Assembly: GCA_000230935.2 (NCBI GenBank)
Contig: AGIQ01000012.1
Span: 1 to 64,000 of the forward strand
Direction of reading: 5' to 3'
Length of the DNA stretch: 64,000 nt
DNA from: Mycolicibacterium rhodesiae JS60
GTDB taxonomy: Bacteria > Actinomycetota > Actinomycetes > Mycobacteriales > Mycobacteriaceae
Shown: piece after piece, positions 15,379-23,633 of the stretch
How positions within the stretch are numbered: position 1 is the first letter of the stretch
How the letters are laid out: each line of letters begins with the position of its first letter
Program-made: the position numbers and the translations under genes
The notes under the pieces: model-generated
What the model saw: only the letters and a program-made list of their open reading frames with translations
Told to the model about the DNA's origin: nothing
Database searches by the model: none

Positions 15379-17004
15379 TCAGTAGATGTCGCGGACGTAG
15401 CGATGGGCCTTGATCAGCTCGTTGACGTAGGAGTGAGCGGCGGCAGCGTCCATGGCGCCGGCCTCGGCGACGATGTCGTGCAGGGCCCGGTCGACGTCCT
15501 TGGCCATTCGATCGGCATCGCCGCACACGTAGAGGTACGCACCGTCGCAAAGCCAGGCGTAGCACTCTCCCGCGTTCTCCTTCATCCGGTGCTGGACGTA
15601 GGTCTTGGGTCCGCCGCTCTCGCGGGAGAAAGCGAGGTCCAGCCGGGTGAGCACGCCGGAGTCGACGAATCCCGACAGTTCGTCGCCCTACAGGAAGTCG
15701 GTGCTGCGACGACGGTCGCCGAAGAACAGCCATGCTTTGCCCGACGCCGCCGTGGCCTGCCGCTCGTGCAGGAAGGCGCGAAACGGGGCGATGCCGGTAC
15801 CGGGCCCGATCATGATGATCGGTACGTCGGGGGCAGGCAGCCGGAAATTGTGGTTGGGGCGCAGGTGGATTCGCACGGATTGTCCGCGGTCGGCCAGGAA
15901 TGTCGAGGCGACGCCCCCGCGGTCGCGGTCACGTTCGCGGTAGCGCACGGTCGCAACCGTCAGGTGCAGCTGGCCGGGATGTACCAGCGGGCTGGATGCG
16001 ATCGAGTAGTCGCGGAACTGCAAGGGCCGCAACGATTCCAGCACCTCGTCGAGGGTGAGGTCGGCGAGCTCGAGCAGGTCGAGGACATCGCGACCGTACA
16101 GCCACGACGACACCACTGCCGGGTCGGGTGAACTCAGCGCGGCCTTCGCCTCGGCGTTGTCGGTGCGGGCCGCGACCAATGCCTGCAATGCCCGTGACGG
16201 TGTGCAGATCTCGAGCTCACCGGCCAGCAGTTCGCCCAGCGGCCGGTCGGTACCGGCGGCGACGTAGGTGCCGTCGACGCCCAGCTTCGCCAGGATAGCC
16301 GCGACCAGGTCAGGGGAGTTGACTGGGTGCACGGCCACCGAATCGCCTGCGTCATAGGTGATTCCGGAATCTCCGAGGTGCAGCTCGATGTGGCGGACTT
16401 CCTTGTCGGAATCCGGTGCGGTCAACAGCCGGTTGATCACAGCGGTCGCCTGATAGGGATTCGCGTCCGTCCATCCAGTGGCGTTGCGGGTCGCCGTCGG
16501 CCGCGATGCCACTGGCGCGGCGGCGGTGTGTCCGGGCGAGGCGGTGCTGGCTTCCTCGATCATCTTGGTCATCTCGGCTATCCACTGGCGGGCATCGCCC
16601 TCGCGGTAGCAGTCGAATTCGACCCGTTCGGTCAGCGGGCGTGCGCCCAGCTTGGCCAGCCGGGAGTCGATGATCCGCCCGGCGTTGCAGAACAGCTCGT
16701 AGGAGCTGTCGCCGAGCGCCAGGACTGCGTAGCCGAGGTCGTCGAAGCGGACCTCGGACGCGGACAGTTCCTCCCAGAACACCGTGCCGTTGTCGGGCAC
16801 TTCGCCCTCACCGAAGGTCGAGGCCACCACGATGAAATGGCTCACCGCCGCGACGTCGTCGAGCGTGACATCGTTGAGTTCGGTCTCGGTAACGTCGACT
16901 CCGATGGCTTTGACGGCGTCGGCCAGCTGCATGGCGATGTACTCGGCGGTGCCCATGTCACTGGCGTAGCCAATGATCAGTGAGAATTCGGGGCGCTCCG
17001 ACAC
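15379..17004 (-). pseudogene. CysJ-type diflavin reductase (sulfite reductase flavoprotein) interrupted by an in-frame TAG
   Basis: The frame runs 541 codons but is split by TAG at 15688-15690 (codon 439). Upstream lie the flavodoxin domain (SLIIGYASDMGTAEYIAM, about 8-150), the FAD-binding domain (FRDYSIASSP) and the start of the NADPH-binding domain (MIGPGTGIAPFRAFLHERQ). Downstream the same frame continues GDELSGFVDSGVLTRLDLAF and ends YVNELIKAHRYVRDIY, the normal family C-terminus. The stop replaces the Tyr of the conserved DFLY motif; one base change (TAC to TAG) explains it. Without read-through the protein lacks about 102 residues including most of the NADPH site. The rest shows no decay, so a recent mutation or a sequencing error are both possible. 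Confidence 0.85.
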
Positions 17005-17027
17005 TCGTCCTCCGCGGGATAGTCTCC

Positions 17028-17046
17028 TATGGTTAGGATTACCTTA
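17028..17046 (-). promoter_or_regulatory. IdeR-like iron box upstream of the diflavin reductase
   Basis: On the minus strand the 19 bases read TAAGGTAATCCTAACCATA. This matches 13 of 19 positions of the mycobacterial iron-box consensus as I recall it (TTAGGTTAGGCTAACCTAA). It lies 24 bp upstream of the flavoprotein start codon at 17004, a position where IdeR would overlap a promoter. Candidate only. Confidence 0.45.
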
Positions 17047-17112
17047 GTCATGTTGTCCCGCTGGCGTGGACCTCCCCACCGGGGCTCGGCGCGACGGTGT
17101 TGAATCTCACGA

Positions 17113-17529
17113 ATGCTGAGTCTTGAAGAGATTTCGGATCGGTTGGAGATCCAGCAGCTGCTGGTGGATTACTCGACCGCGATCGACAATCGCCGGTTCG
17201 ACGACCTGGATCGCGTCTTCACTCCCGATGCCCATATCGACTACACCGAGCTGGGTGGAATCGCGGGCACCTTCCCCGACGTCAAAGCGTGGCTGGCCGA
17301 GGTATTGCCCAACTTCCCGGCCTACTTCCACATGCTCGGCAACTTCGACATCCGCCTCGACGGGGACACCGCGACCTCCCGCACCATCCTGTTCAATCCG
17401 ATGGCGCTCGGCGACAACGGTCAGGTCATGTTCTGCGGGCTGTGGTACGACGACGCGTTCGTTCGCACCGCCGAGGGCTGGCGGATGACGCGGCGCGTCG
17501 AATCGAAGTGCATCCAGAAAGTGGTCTGA
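17113..17529 (+). CDS. SnoaL-like (NTF2-fold) protein
   Basis: 138 residues forming one SnoaL/NTF2-like domain: the N-terminal helix SLEEISDRLEIQQLLVDYST, then DDLDRVFTPDAHIDYTELGG and the C-terminal GLWYDDAFVRTAEGWRMTRR. Proteins of this fold act as small isomerases, dehydratases or ligand-binding modules; no specific activity is apparent. It corresponds in position to Rv2910c just upstream of rpsP in M. tuberculosis (from memory). ATG 17113 follows a CTCACGA stretch without a clear ribosome site. Confidence 0.85.
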   Translation: MLSLEEISDRLEIQQLLVDYSTAIDNRRFDDLDRVFTPDAHIDYTELGGIAGTFPDVKAWLAEVLPNFPAYFHMLGNFDIRLDGDTATSRTILFNPMALGDNGQVMFCGLWYDDAFVRTAEGWRMTRRVESKCIQKVV

Positions 17530-17581
17530 GCAACGCCGGGGCGGCCGGATCGCCCGACCGCCCCCTGCGGCGCCGTCAGGA

Positions 17582-17722
17582 TCAGCCGGCCGGCGGGGTC
17601 AGCACGGTGTCGATCAGGTAATCCGCCGCGTTGGTTGTGCGGACGCCCGCACACCACCGACGCGCCGTTGACCGTGAGGTCGTTGCCCGCACCGGTGCCC
17701 TGAACCGCACGATTAACACCTG
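17582..17722 (-). pseudogene. Remnant of a fasciclin-domain (MPT70/MPT83-like) protein C-terminus
   Basis: On the minus strand one frame reads VQGTGAGNDLTVNGASVVCG and, after a frameshift, a second reads VRTTNAADYLIDTVLTPPAG then stop at 17582-17584. Joined, they parallel the C-terminal FAS1 signature of MPT70/MPT83 (VVCGGV.TANATVYMIDTVLMPP). The join has GGGC where two Gly codons are expected, a net loss of two bases. Nothing recognisable of the family remains upstream. It is a decayed fragment sitting directly in front of the rpsP promoter. Confidence 0.7.
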
Positions 17723-17732
17723 ACCAGGGCAC

Positions 17733-17743
17733 TCTGGCACAAT
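17733..17743 (+). promoter_or_regulatory. Putative rpsP promoter core, shared with rplS
   Basis: TCTGGCACAAT lies 120 bp upstream of the rpsP start and is repeated base for base at 27344-27354, upstream of rplS. CACAAT is a plausible -10. The remainder of the 17530-17862 gap is the fasciclin remnant and an untranslated leader. Confidence 0.5.
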
Positions 17744-17862
17744 GGTCGGCTGTCCGGCTTGCGACTACGGTTGCTTGTCGGTCACGCACGCGAGGCAAAA
17801 CCGGATCCGGCACTTCCGCCGGCGTCGCTGAATTGCAGCGTGATACCCACAGGAGTTAGTTC

Positions 17863-18342
17863 ATGGCTGTCAAAATCAAGCTCACCCGGCTCGGCAAGAT
17901 CCGCAATCCCCAGTACCGCATCGCTGTCGCCGATTCGCGCACCCGTCGTGATGGCCGCGCGATCGAGGTCATCGGCCGCTACCACCCCAAGGAAGATCCG
18001 AGCCTGATCGAGATCGATTCCGAGCGGGCCCAGTACTGGCTGTCGGTCGGCGCTCAGCCCACCGAGCCGGTTCTCACGCTGCTGAAGATCACCGGTGACT
18101 GGCAGAAGTTCAAGGGCCTGCCGGGCACCGAGGGCACGCTGAAGGTCAAGGAGCCCAAGCCGAGCAAGCTCGACCTCTTCAACGCCGCGCTGGCCGAGGC
18201 CGACGGTGCCCCCAGTGGCGAGGCCGCCCAGCTCAAGAAGAAGAAAGCGCCCGCCAAGAAGGCTGAGGCTGCCGAGGCCGAGCCCGCCGCCGAGGCCGCT
18301 GCTGAGCCGGCCGCCGAGGCCACTGAGGCTGCCGCAGAATGA
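17863..18342 (+). CDS. rpsP: 30S ribosomal protein S16
   Basis: 159 residues. The first ~110 are the S16 core (VKIKLTRLGKIRNPQYRIAV, then GRYHPKEDPSLIEID). The remainder is a low-complexity Lys/Ala/Glu extension as in other mycobacteria. ATG 17863 has AGGAG about eight bases upstream. It heads the rpsP-KH-rimM-trmD operon, with its last codons overlapping the KH gene by 4 bp (ATGA). Confidence 0.98.
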   Translation: MAVKIKLTRLGKIRNPQYRIAVADSRTRRDGRAIEVIGRYHPKEDPSLIEIDSERAQYWLSVGAQPTEPVLTLLKITGDWQKFKGLPGTEGTLKVKEPKPSKLDLFNAALAEADGAPSGEAAQLKKKKAPAKKAEAAEAEPAAEAAAEPAAEATEAAAE

Positions 18343-18581
18343 GCTCGGTCGTCGTCGACGCCGTAGAGCATCTGGTTCGCGGGATCGTGGACAATCCCGA
18401 CGATGTCCGCGTCGACATGGTCACCAACCGGCGCGGACGCACGGTTGAGGTTCATGTTCACCCCGAGGACCTCGGCAAGGTGATCGGCCGCGGCGGTCGC
18501 ACCGCGACCGCGTTGCGCACCTTGGTCGCCGGAATCGGCGGCCGGGGTATTCGCGTCGACGTGGTGGACACCGACCAGTAG
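18339..18581 (+). CDS. KH-domain RNA-binding protein (KhpA-like)
   Basis: 80 residues, one KH domain. The GxxG-type loop appears as IGRGGRTATALRTLV, after VEVHVHPEDLGKV. Homologs next to rpsP bind RNA and in Gram-positives pair with a second KH protein (KhpB/Jag). Translation is coupled to rpsP by the ATGA overlap at 18339-18342. Confidence 0.93.
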   Translation: MSSVVVDAVEHLVRGIVDNPDDVRVDMVTNRRGRTVEVHVHPEDLGKVIGRGGRTATALRTLVAGIGGRGIRVDVVDTDQ

Positions 18582-18586
18582 TCGCT

Positions 18587-19117
18587 ATGGAGCTCGTCGT
18601 CGGGCGCGTGGCCAAAGCTCACGGGATCACCGGCGAATTGGTGGTCGACGTCCGCACGGACGATCCCGATGAGCGCTTCGCTCCCGGTAATCGGTTGCAC
18701 CTCAAGCCTTCCCGTGGGGGAGGCGGTCGCGACGTCGTCGTCGAGTCGGTGCGCCCGCACGGCGCCCGCCTGCTGGTGAGGCTGGACGGGGTGTCCGACC
18801 GCAATGCCGCCGATGCGCTGCGCGGCAACCTGTTCGTCGTCGACTCGGGTGATCTGCCCGAGATCGACGACCCCGACGAGTTCTACGACCATCAGCTCGA
18901 AGGTCTCGCCGTGCGCACCGTCGACGGCCGGGCGATCGGCACGGTGGCCGAAGTGCTGCACACCGCCGGCGGGGAGCTGCTGGCGGTGCGCAACGCCGAC
19001 GGTGCCGAAGTGCTGGTTCCGTTCGTTGGTGCGATCGTGACGTCGGTGTCGCTGGCCGACGGCGTCGTCGAAATCGATCCGCCCGACGGTCTTTTGGATC
19101 TGGACGGCTTGAGTTGA
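18587..19117 (+). CDS. rimM: Ribosome maturation factor RimM
   Basis: 176 residues: N-terminal RimM barrel beginning ELVVGRVAKAHGITGELVV and a PRC-barrel C-terminal half (EFYDHQLEGLAVRTVDGRAIG, then PFVGAIVTSVSL). It assists 30S head assembly and binds S19. It follows the KH gene after 5 bp and precedes trmD by one base, the standard order. Confidence 0.97.
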   Translation: MELVVGRVAKAHGITGELVVDVRTDDPDERFAPGNRLHLKPSRGGGGRDVVVESVRPHGARLLVRLDGVSDRNAADALRGNLFVVDSGDLPEIDDPDEFYDHQLEGLAVRTVDGRAIGTVAEVLHTAGGELLAVRNADGAEVLVPFVGAIVTSVSLADGVVEIDPPDGLLDLDGLS

Positions 19118-19118
19118 G

Positions 19119-19847
19119 ATGCGCGTTGACGTCGTCACGATCTTCCCCGACTATCTAGCTCCGCTGCGGCAGTCCTTGCCGGGCAAGGCAATTGAGTCGG
19201 GCATCCTCGATGTCGCGGTGCACGACCTGCGCCGCTGGACCCATGATCTGCATCACTCCGTCGACGACTCGCCCTACGGGGGTGGGCCCGGCATGGTGAT
19301 GAAGGCTCCGGTGTGGGGTGCGGCACTCGACGAGATCTGCACCGAGTCAACAGTTCTGGTGATCCCGACGCCGGCGGGTCGGCTGTTCACCCAGAGTGAC
19401 GCCCAGCGCTGGACGGGGGAGTCGCACCTGGTGTTCGCCTGCGGCCGATACGAAGGCATCGACCAACGGGTCGCCGAGGATGCGCGCAGGCGGATGCGGG
19501 TCGAAGAGGTGTCCATCGGCGATTACGTGCTGGCCGGCGGCGAGGTGGCCGCATTGGTGATGATCGAGGCGGTGGTCCGGCTGCTTCCCAACGTGATGGG
19601 CAATCCGCTGTCACACCAGGATGATTCGCACTCTCCGGAGAAAGACGGCCTGCTCGAAGGGCCGAGCTATACCCGTCCACCGGTGTGGCGTGACCTGCCC
19701 GTGCCCGAGGTGCTGCTGTCCGGCGACCACGCGAAGGTGGCCGCCTGGCGCCGCGAACAGGCGCTGGGGCGAACCCGGGAGCGTCGGCCGGATCTGTTGG
19801 GGGACCAGGCTACAAGGCCAGCATCAGGATCTGACGAGCGCGGGTGA
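19119..19847 (+). CDS. trmD: tRNA (guanine-N1)-methyltransferase TrmD
   Basis: 242 residues. Trefoil-knot SPOUT methyltransferase with SPYGGGPGMVMKAP, the SAM-binding knot FACGRYEGIDQRV and SIGDYVLAGGE, plus the C-terminal PVWRDLPVPEVLLSGDH. It methylates G37 of tRNAs with a G at position 36, preventing frameshifts. ATG 19119 lies one base after the rimM stop. The 3' end overlaps the convergent gudD gene by 24 bp, an unusual overlap between a core and an accessory gene. Confidence 0.98.
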   Translation: MRVDVVTIFPDYLAPLRQSLPGKAIESGILDVAVHDLRRWTHDLHHSVDDSPYGGGPGMVMKAPVWGAALDEICTESTVLVIPTPAGRLFTQSDAQRWTGESHLVFACGRYEGIDQRVAEDARRRMRVEEVSIGDYVLAGGEVAALVMIEAVVRLLPNVMGNPLSHQDDSHSPEKDGLLEGPSYTRPPVWRDLPVPEVLLSGDHAKVAAWRREQALGRTRERRPDLLGDQATRPASGSDERG

Positions 19848-21173
19848 CTTGGGATCGAAGCTCCATCCCGGGATGAGGTATCGCATGCCGACCGTATCGT
19901 CCCGGCTGCCCAGTCCCTCTCGGAGATAGAGCTCGTGTGCGGCTTCAACGCGATCCATGTCGAGTTCGACGCCCAATCCGGGCCGGTCCGGGACCGTGAG
20001 GAACCCGTCTTGGATGCGCAGCGGGTCGCGGGTGATGCGTTGGCCGTCCTGCCAGATCCAGTGGGTGTCGATGGCCGTGATGTCTCCCGGTGCTGCGGCG
20101 GCTACGTGGGTGAACATCGCCAACGAGACGTCGAAGTGGTTGTTGGAGTGTGATCCCCAGGTCAATCCCCACGACTCGCAGAGCTGTGCTACTCGCACCG
20201 AGCCGGCCATGGTCCAGAAGTGGGGGTCGGCAAGCGGAATGTCGACGGCTCCCGACCGGACGGCGTGTCCCAATTGTCGCCAGTCGGTGGCGATCATGTT
20301 GGTGGCCGTGGGCAGGCCGGTGGCGCGTTTGAACTCGCACATCACTTCGCGGCCGGAGTAGCCGCTTTCTGCGCCGACGGGGTCCTCGGCGTAGGCGAGC
20401 ACATCGGAAAGCCCGCGGCAAATCTCGATGGCCTCGTCGAGCAGCCAACCACCGTTGGGGTCCAGGGTGATTCGGGCATCCGGAAAGCGCACTTTGAGCG
20501 CGCGCACCGCGGCCGCTTCGTCATGCGGCGCCAACACGCCGCCCTTGAGCTTGAAGTCGTGAAAGCCGTAGCGAGCCTGTGCTGCCTCGGCCTGGCGCAC
20601 CACCGCGTCCGGGGTCAAGGTTTCCTGGTGGCGAATCTTGAGCCAGTCGTCGGCGTCAACGGATTCGTCACTCGGGCTCCGGTAGGCCAGGTCAGTTTTT
20701 TCGCGGTCGCCGACGAAGAACAGGTAGCCGAGCGTGGGTACCTTGTCTCGCTGTTGTCCGTCGCCGAGTAGCGCGGCCACCGTGACACCGAGGTGTTGGC
20801 CGAGCAGGTCCAGCAACGCCGACTCGACCGCTGTGACGGCATGCACCATCACCCTCAGGTCGAAGGTCTGCGAACCCCGGCCGCCGGCGTCGCGGGCGGC
20901 GAAGGCTTGTCGCAGGTCTGCGAGAATGGCGTTGTATCCGCCGATTTCACGTCCGATGACGAGCTGTTCGGCGTCGAGCAGGGTCTGACGGATGGGCTCG
21001 CCCCCGGGTACCTCGCCCACGCCTGTGCGGCCGTGTGAGTCGGTGATCACGACGAGGTTGCGGGTGAAGAAGGGTGCATGTGCGCCGGAAAGGTTCAACA
21101 GCATCGAGTCGTGTCCGGCGATCGGAACGACGCGCATGGCCGTGACTCGAGAAGACTGGTTGAAGGTGTTCAC
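19824..21173 (-). CDS. gudD: Glucarate dehydratase
   Basis: 449 residues, nearly the length of E. coli GudD (446) and very similar throughout: VIAGHDSM-like N-terminus, LSGAHAPFFTRN, GVGEVPGGE, DFKLKGGVLAPHDE (KxK catalytic motif), ITLDPNGGW, GSHSNNHFD and YLIPGWSFD. It is an enolase-superfamily enzyme that dehydrates D-glucarate to 5-keto-4-deoxy-D-glucarate. GTG 21173 is chosen because it overlaps the permease stop as GTGA and aligns with the E. coli start. It is the downstream partner of the permease in one transcript. Confidence 0.96.
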   Translation of the reverse strand: MNTFNQSSRVTAMRVVPIAGHDSMLLNLSGAHAPFFTRNLVVITDSHGRTGVGEVPGGEPIRQTLLDAEQLVIGREIGGYNAILADLRQAFAARDAGGRGSQTFDLRVMVHAVTAVESALLDLLGQHLGVTVAALLGDGQQRDKVPTLGYLFFVGDREKTDLAYRSPSDESVDADDWLKIRHQETLTPDAVVRQAEAAQARYGFHDFKLKGGVLAPHDEAAAVRALKVRFPDARITLDPNGGWLLDEAIEICRGLSDVLAYAEDPVGAESGYSGREVMCEFKRATGLPTATNMIATDWRQLGHAVRSGAVDIPLADPHFWTMAGSVRVAQLCESWGLTWGSHSNNHFDVSLAMFTHVAAAAPGDITAIDTHWIWQDGQRITRDPLRIQDGFLTVPDRPGLGVELDMDRVEAAHELYLREGLGSRDDTVGMRYLIPGWSFDPKSPALVRS

Positions 21174-22549
21174 GATGTGCTGCCCTTCAAAGTGCCGGCG
21201 GGCGCGGTCGTCGTCCGAATTGCAGTTTCGCTGGGGTTGGCCCGAGCTGTCTTGCGGGTCAGCAGGACCGAAGCCGCGGCGATGGCGCTCGCCGCCGCCA
21301 ATGCGTACAGCCCCCACGTCACCTCACCGGTCGCTTGTTTGATAAGCCCGAAACCGAAGGGCGCGACAAAACCGCCGAGGTTGCCCAGCGAATTGATGAT
21401 CGCTATGGCCGGGGCGAGCACCAGTGGATGCATGGTCGACTGCGGGATCGACCAGAACAGCGGGCTCGCACTCTTGAAGCCCATGGCGGCGATGCACAGG
21501 AAGACCAGGGCCAGGACGGGTGAGGCGAAAGCGGCCAGATACGTCCCGATAGCGGCCGTCAGCAACGCGACGATCAGCAGGGCGCGACGGTGCGCCGGAT
21601 TGCGATCACCCATCCGCGACGACAGATACATCGCGATGACGGCGCAGATCCAGGGTAGCGACGAGAGCAGGCCGACGGTGATGTCGTTGAGTCCGTGGAT
21701 GCGCCGCACGATCGACGGCAGCCAGAATGTGTTGGCGTAGATGGACAATTGAATCGCGAAGTAGATCCAGCAGAACAGGATCAGCTTGGGATCGGCCAAC
21801 ATCTTCCAGCGATTGCCCTTGCCCGCCACGCCGGAGGTCTTGGCCTTTTCGACCTCCTCGGCCTCGATGGCCGTCATGAGCGCGTCCTGCTCGCCGCGGG
21901 ACAACCAGTTGGCGTCGCGGATGTGGGAGTTGAGGATGAAGTAACCGACGATGCCGACCACCACTGAGGTCATACCCTCGACGAGGAACAACCACTGCCA
22001 GCCGTGCAGTCCACCAAGACCGTGCATGGACAGCAGTGGTCCGGAGACCGGCCCCGAGATCGCCGCGGCGAGAGACGATCCGGCGATGAACAACGCGGTT
22101 GCGCGGCCGCGGTGGCTGTTCGGCAGCCATTTGGCCATGTAGTAGATGACGGCGGGGAAGAACCCTGCTTCGGCCATTCCGAGGAGGAAGCGCAGCACGT
22201 AGAACATCGCGGGACTGCTCACGAACATCATGGCTGCCGAGATGATGCCCCAGCTGATCATGATGCGGGTCAGCCAGATCCGCGCCCCGAATCGTTCCAT
22301 CAGTATGTTGGACGGCAATTCGAACAGGGCGTATGCGATGAAGAACACGCCGGCGCCGAAACCGTATGCGGCCGCACCGATTCCAACGTCCGCCTCGAGG
22401 TATTCCTGGGCGTAGCCGATGTTGGCACGGTTGAGCTGATTGCAGATCAGCATGATGATCAGCAACGGCACGACGCGCCGGAAGAACTTCGACACCGCCG
22501 AGGACAAATCGGGTGACGGCTCCGTTGAAACCGGATGTGTGATCGACAT
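21170..22549 (-). CDS. MFS permease, D-glucarate/hexarate transporter (GudP-like, ACS family)
   Basis: 459 residues with about twelve membrane segments. Features of the anion:cation symporter branch: VPLLIIMLICNQLNRANIGY at the start, ERFGARIWLTRIMISWG, and WLPNSHRGRATALF. Members include glucarate, galactarate and tartrate importers; the adjoining gudD, kdgD and dehydrogenase make glucarate the likely substrate. ATG 22549 is preferred for the AAGGAG six bases upstream. It overlaps gudD by 4 bp. Confidence 0.88.
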   Translation of the reverse strand: MSITHPVSTEPSPDLSSAVSKFFRRVVPLLIIMLICNQLNRANIGYAQEYLEADVGIGAAAYGFGAGVFFIAYALFELPSNILMERFGARIWLTRIMISWGIISAAMMFVSSPAMFYVLRFLLGMAEAGFFPAVIYYMAKWLPNSHRGRATALFIAGSSLAAAISGPVSGPLLSMHGLGGLHGWQWLFLVEGMTSVVVGIVGYFILNSHIRDANWLSRGEQDALMTAIEAEEVEKAKTSGVAGKGNRWKMLADPKLILFCWIYFAIQLSIYANTFWLPSIVRRIHGLNDITVGLLSSLPWICAVIAMYLSSRMGDRNPAHRRALLIVALLTAAIGTYLAAFASPVLALVFLCIAAMGFKSASPLFWSIPQSTMHPLVLAPAIAIINSLGNLGGFVAPFGFGLIKQATGEVTWGLYALAAASAIAAASVLLTRKTARANPSETAIRTTTAPAGTLKGSTS

Positions 22550-22646
22550 CCCCACTCCTTCCAAAGGGATCTGGGTGACCTGTTGACCGAGGTCGCTGGC
22601 GAGTGACTCGCCTCACACCGGAATCTAGGACGATCGACTGATGCGC

Positions 22647-22656
22647 GTCCAACACT
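22647..22656 (-). promoter_or_regulatory. Operator-like element of the glucarate permease
   Basis: Minus-strand AGTGTTGGAC, about 100 bp upstream of the permease start, repeats base for base at 23593-23602 in front of kdgD on the + strand. Both copies point toward their gene. A common regulator, likely the adjacent LysR protein, is inferred. Confidence 0.45.
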
Positions 22657-22658
22657 AT

Positions 22659-23558
22659 TTACGCATCATGTGATTCAAGTCTTGTATGGATCACCTGCCT
22701 GAGTCGCCGGAGCGCGGGATTCTCGTTGCTCACCCGCCACACCAAGTCGAGTTCGACCGGCGCGGGCCGGTGCAGCTCGACGGGCCGATAGACGACGCCG
22801 GCGAGGTGCATGGTGGCTGCCGACTCCGGAACGAGCGCGACGCCCCACCCCAGGTTGACCAATGCCAACAGGCTGTGGAACTGGTGCATGTACTGGACCG
22901 GGACGGGCGCGACGCGCGCCTCGTGGAACACCGAGGACAACAGTTCGAAGAAATAGCGCGACTCGATGGGCGTGTACATCACCATGTCGACCCCGTGGAG
23001 ATCTGCAACCTCGACGACTTCTCGTGTGGCCAACGGGTGTTCGGCAGGTATTGCGGCGACCAGCGATTCGCGCAGGAGCGGCTGGGAGGTGAGCTCGAGC
23101 CGGGTGACCGGTGGCCGGGCCAGGCCCAAGTCCAGCGAGCCGTCGGACAATGCTTCGAGTTGATCCATCGTGACCATCTCCCGCAGTTCGATCTCGACAT
23201 CGGGTAGTGCGCGGCGCGCACTGTCGAGTACCCGGTCCAGGCCCGAGAAGACGCTGCCGCCGGTGAATCCGATGCGCAGGATGCCGGACTTCCCCGCCGA
23301 CGTCTTCCGTACCGCCAACGTCACCCGCTCGGACTGCTGCAGGATGCGCCGGGCATCTCCGAGGAAGGCCTTACCTGCCGCGGTGAGCGCGACGGCGCGG
23401 CTGGACCGGTCGAACAATTGGACGCCGAGTTCCTTTTCCAATAGTTGAATCTGGCGGCTCAGTGGGGGCTGAGTCATGCGAAGCCGCTCGGCGGCGCGCC
23501 CGAAGTGCATTTCCTCGGCCACCGCCACAAACATCGACAATTGGGTCAACGAGAACAT
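22659..23558 (-). CDS. LysR-family transcriptional regulator of the glucarate locus
   Basis: 299 residues from ATG 23558 (AAAGG six bases upstream; earlier in-frame starts add residues not seen in the family). The N-terminal winged helix begins SLTQLSMFVAVAEEMHFGRA and includes RMTQPPLSRQIQLLEKELG and LFDRSSRAVALTAAGK. The effector domain follows (LRIGFTGGSVFSGL, ELREMVTMDQLEALSDG). It is divergent from kdgD and transcribed ahead of the permease and gudD, the usual position of a pathway-specific LysR regulator. The inducer is presumably glucarate or a pathway intermediate. Confidence 0.9.
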   Translation of the reverse strand: MFSLTQLSMFVAVAEEMHFGRAAERLRMTQPPLSRQIQLLEKELGVQLFDRSSRAVALTAAGKAFLGDARRILQQSERVTLAVRKTSAGKSGILRIGFTGGSVFSGLDRVLDSARRALPDVEIELREMVTMDQLEALSDGSLDLGLARPPVTRLELTSQPLLRESLVAAIPAEHPLATREVVEVADLHGVDMVMYTPIESRYFFELLSSVFHEARVAPVPVQYMHQFHSLLALVNLGWGVALVPESAATMHLAGVVYRPVELHRPAPVELDLVWRVSNENPALRRLRQVIHTRLESHDA

Positions 23559-23561
23559 CCG

Positions 23562-23576
23562 ATACCTTTCATGTAT
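23562..23576. promoter_or_regulatory. LysR-type box between lysR and kdgD
   Basis: ATAC-N7-GTAT contains the T-N11-A core typical of LysR binding sites and lies directly upstream of the regulator start, where autoregulation is expected. Confidence 0.5.
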
Positions 23577-23592
23577 CAAATGATCCATAACA

Positions 23593-23602
23593 AGTGTTGG
23601 AC
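23593..23602 (+). promoter_or_regulatory. Operator-like element of kdgD
   Basis: AGTGTTGGAC lies within the 15-bp inverted repeat CAAG-N7-CTTG (23591-23605), about 30 bp before the kdgD start. The same 10-mer stands upstream of the glucarate permease at 22647-22656. Confidence 0.45.
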
Positions 23603-23633
23603 TTGAATGATAGTTCGTTCCTACGGTGACCCC

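Noticed and set aside
17421..17813. A 130-codon minus-strand gene before rpsP
   Set aside because: Only the middle resembles a fasciclin C-terminus and the similarity switches frame; reported as a decayed remnant instead of a gene.
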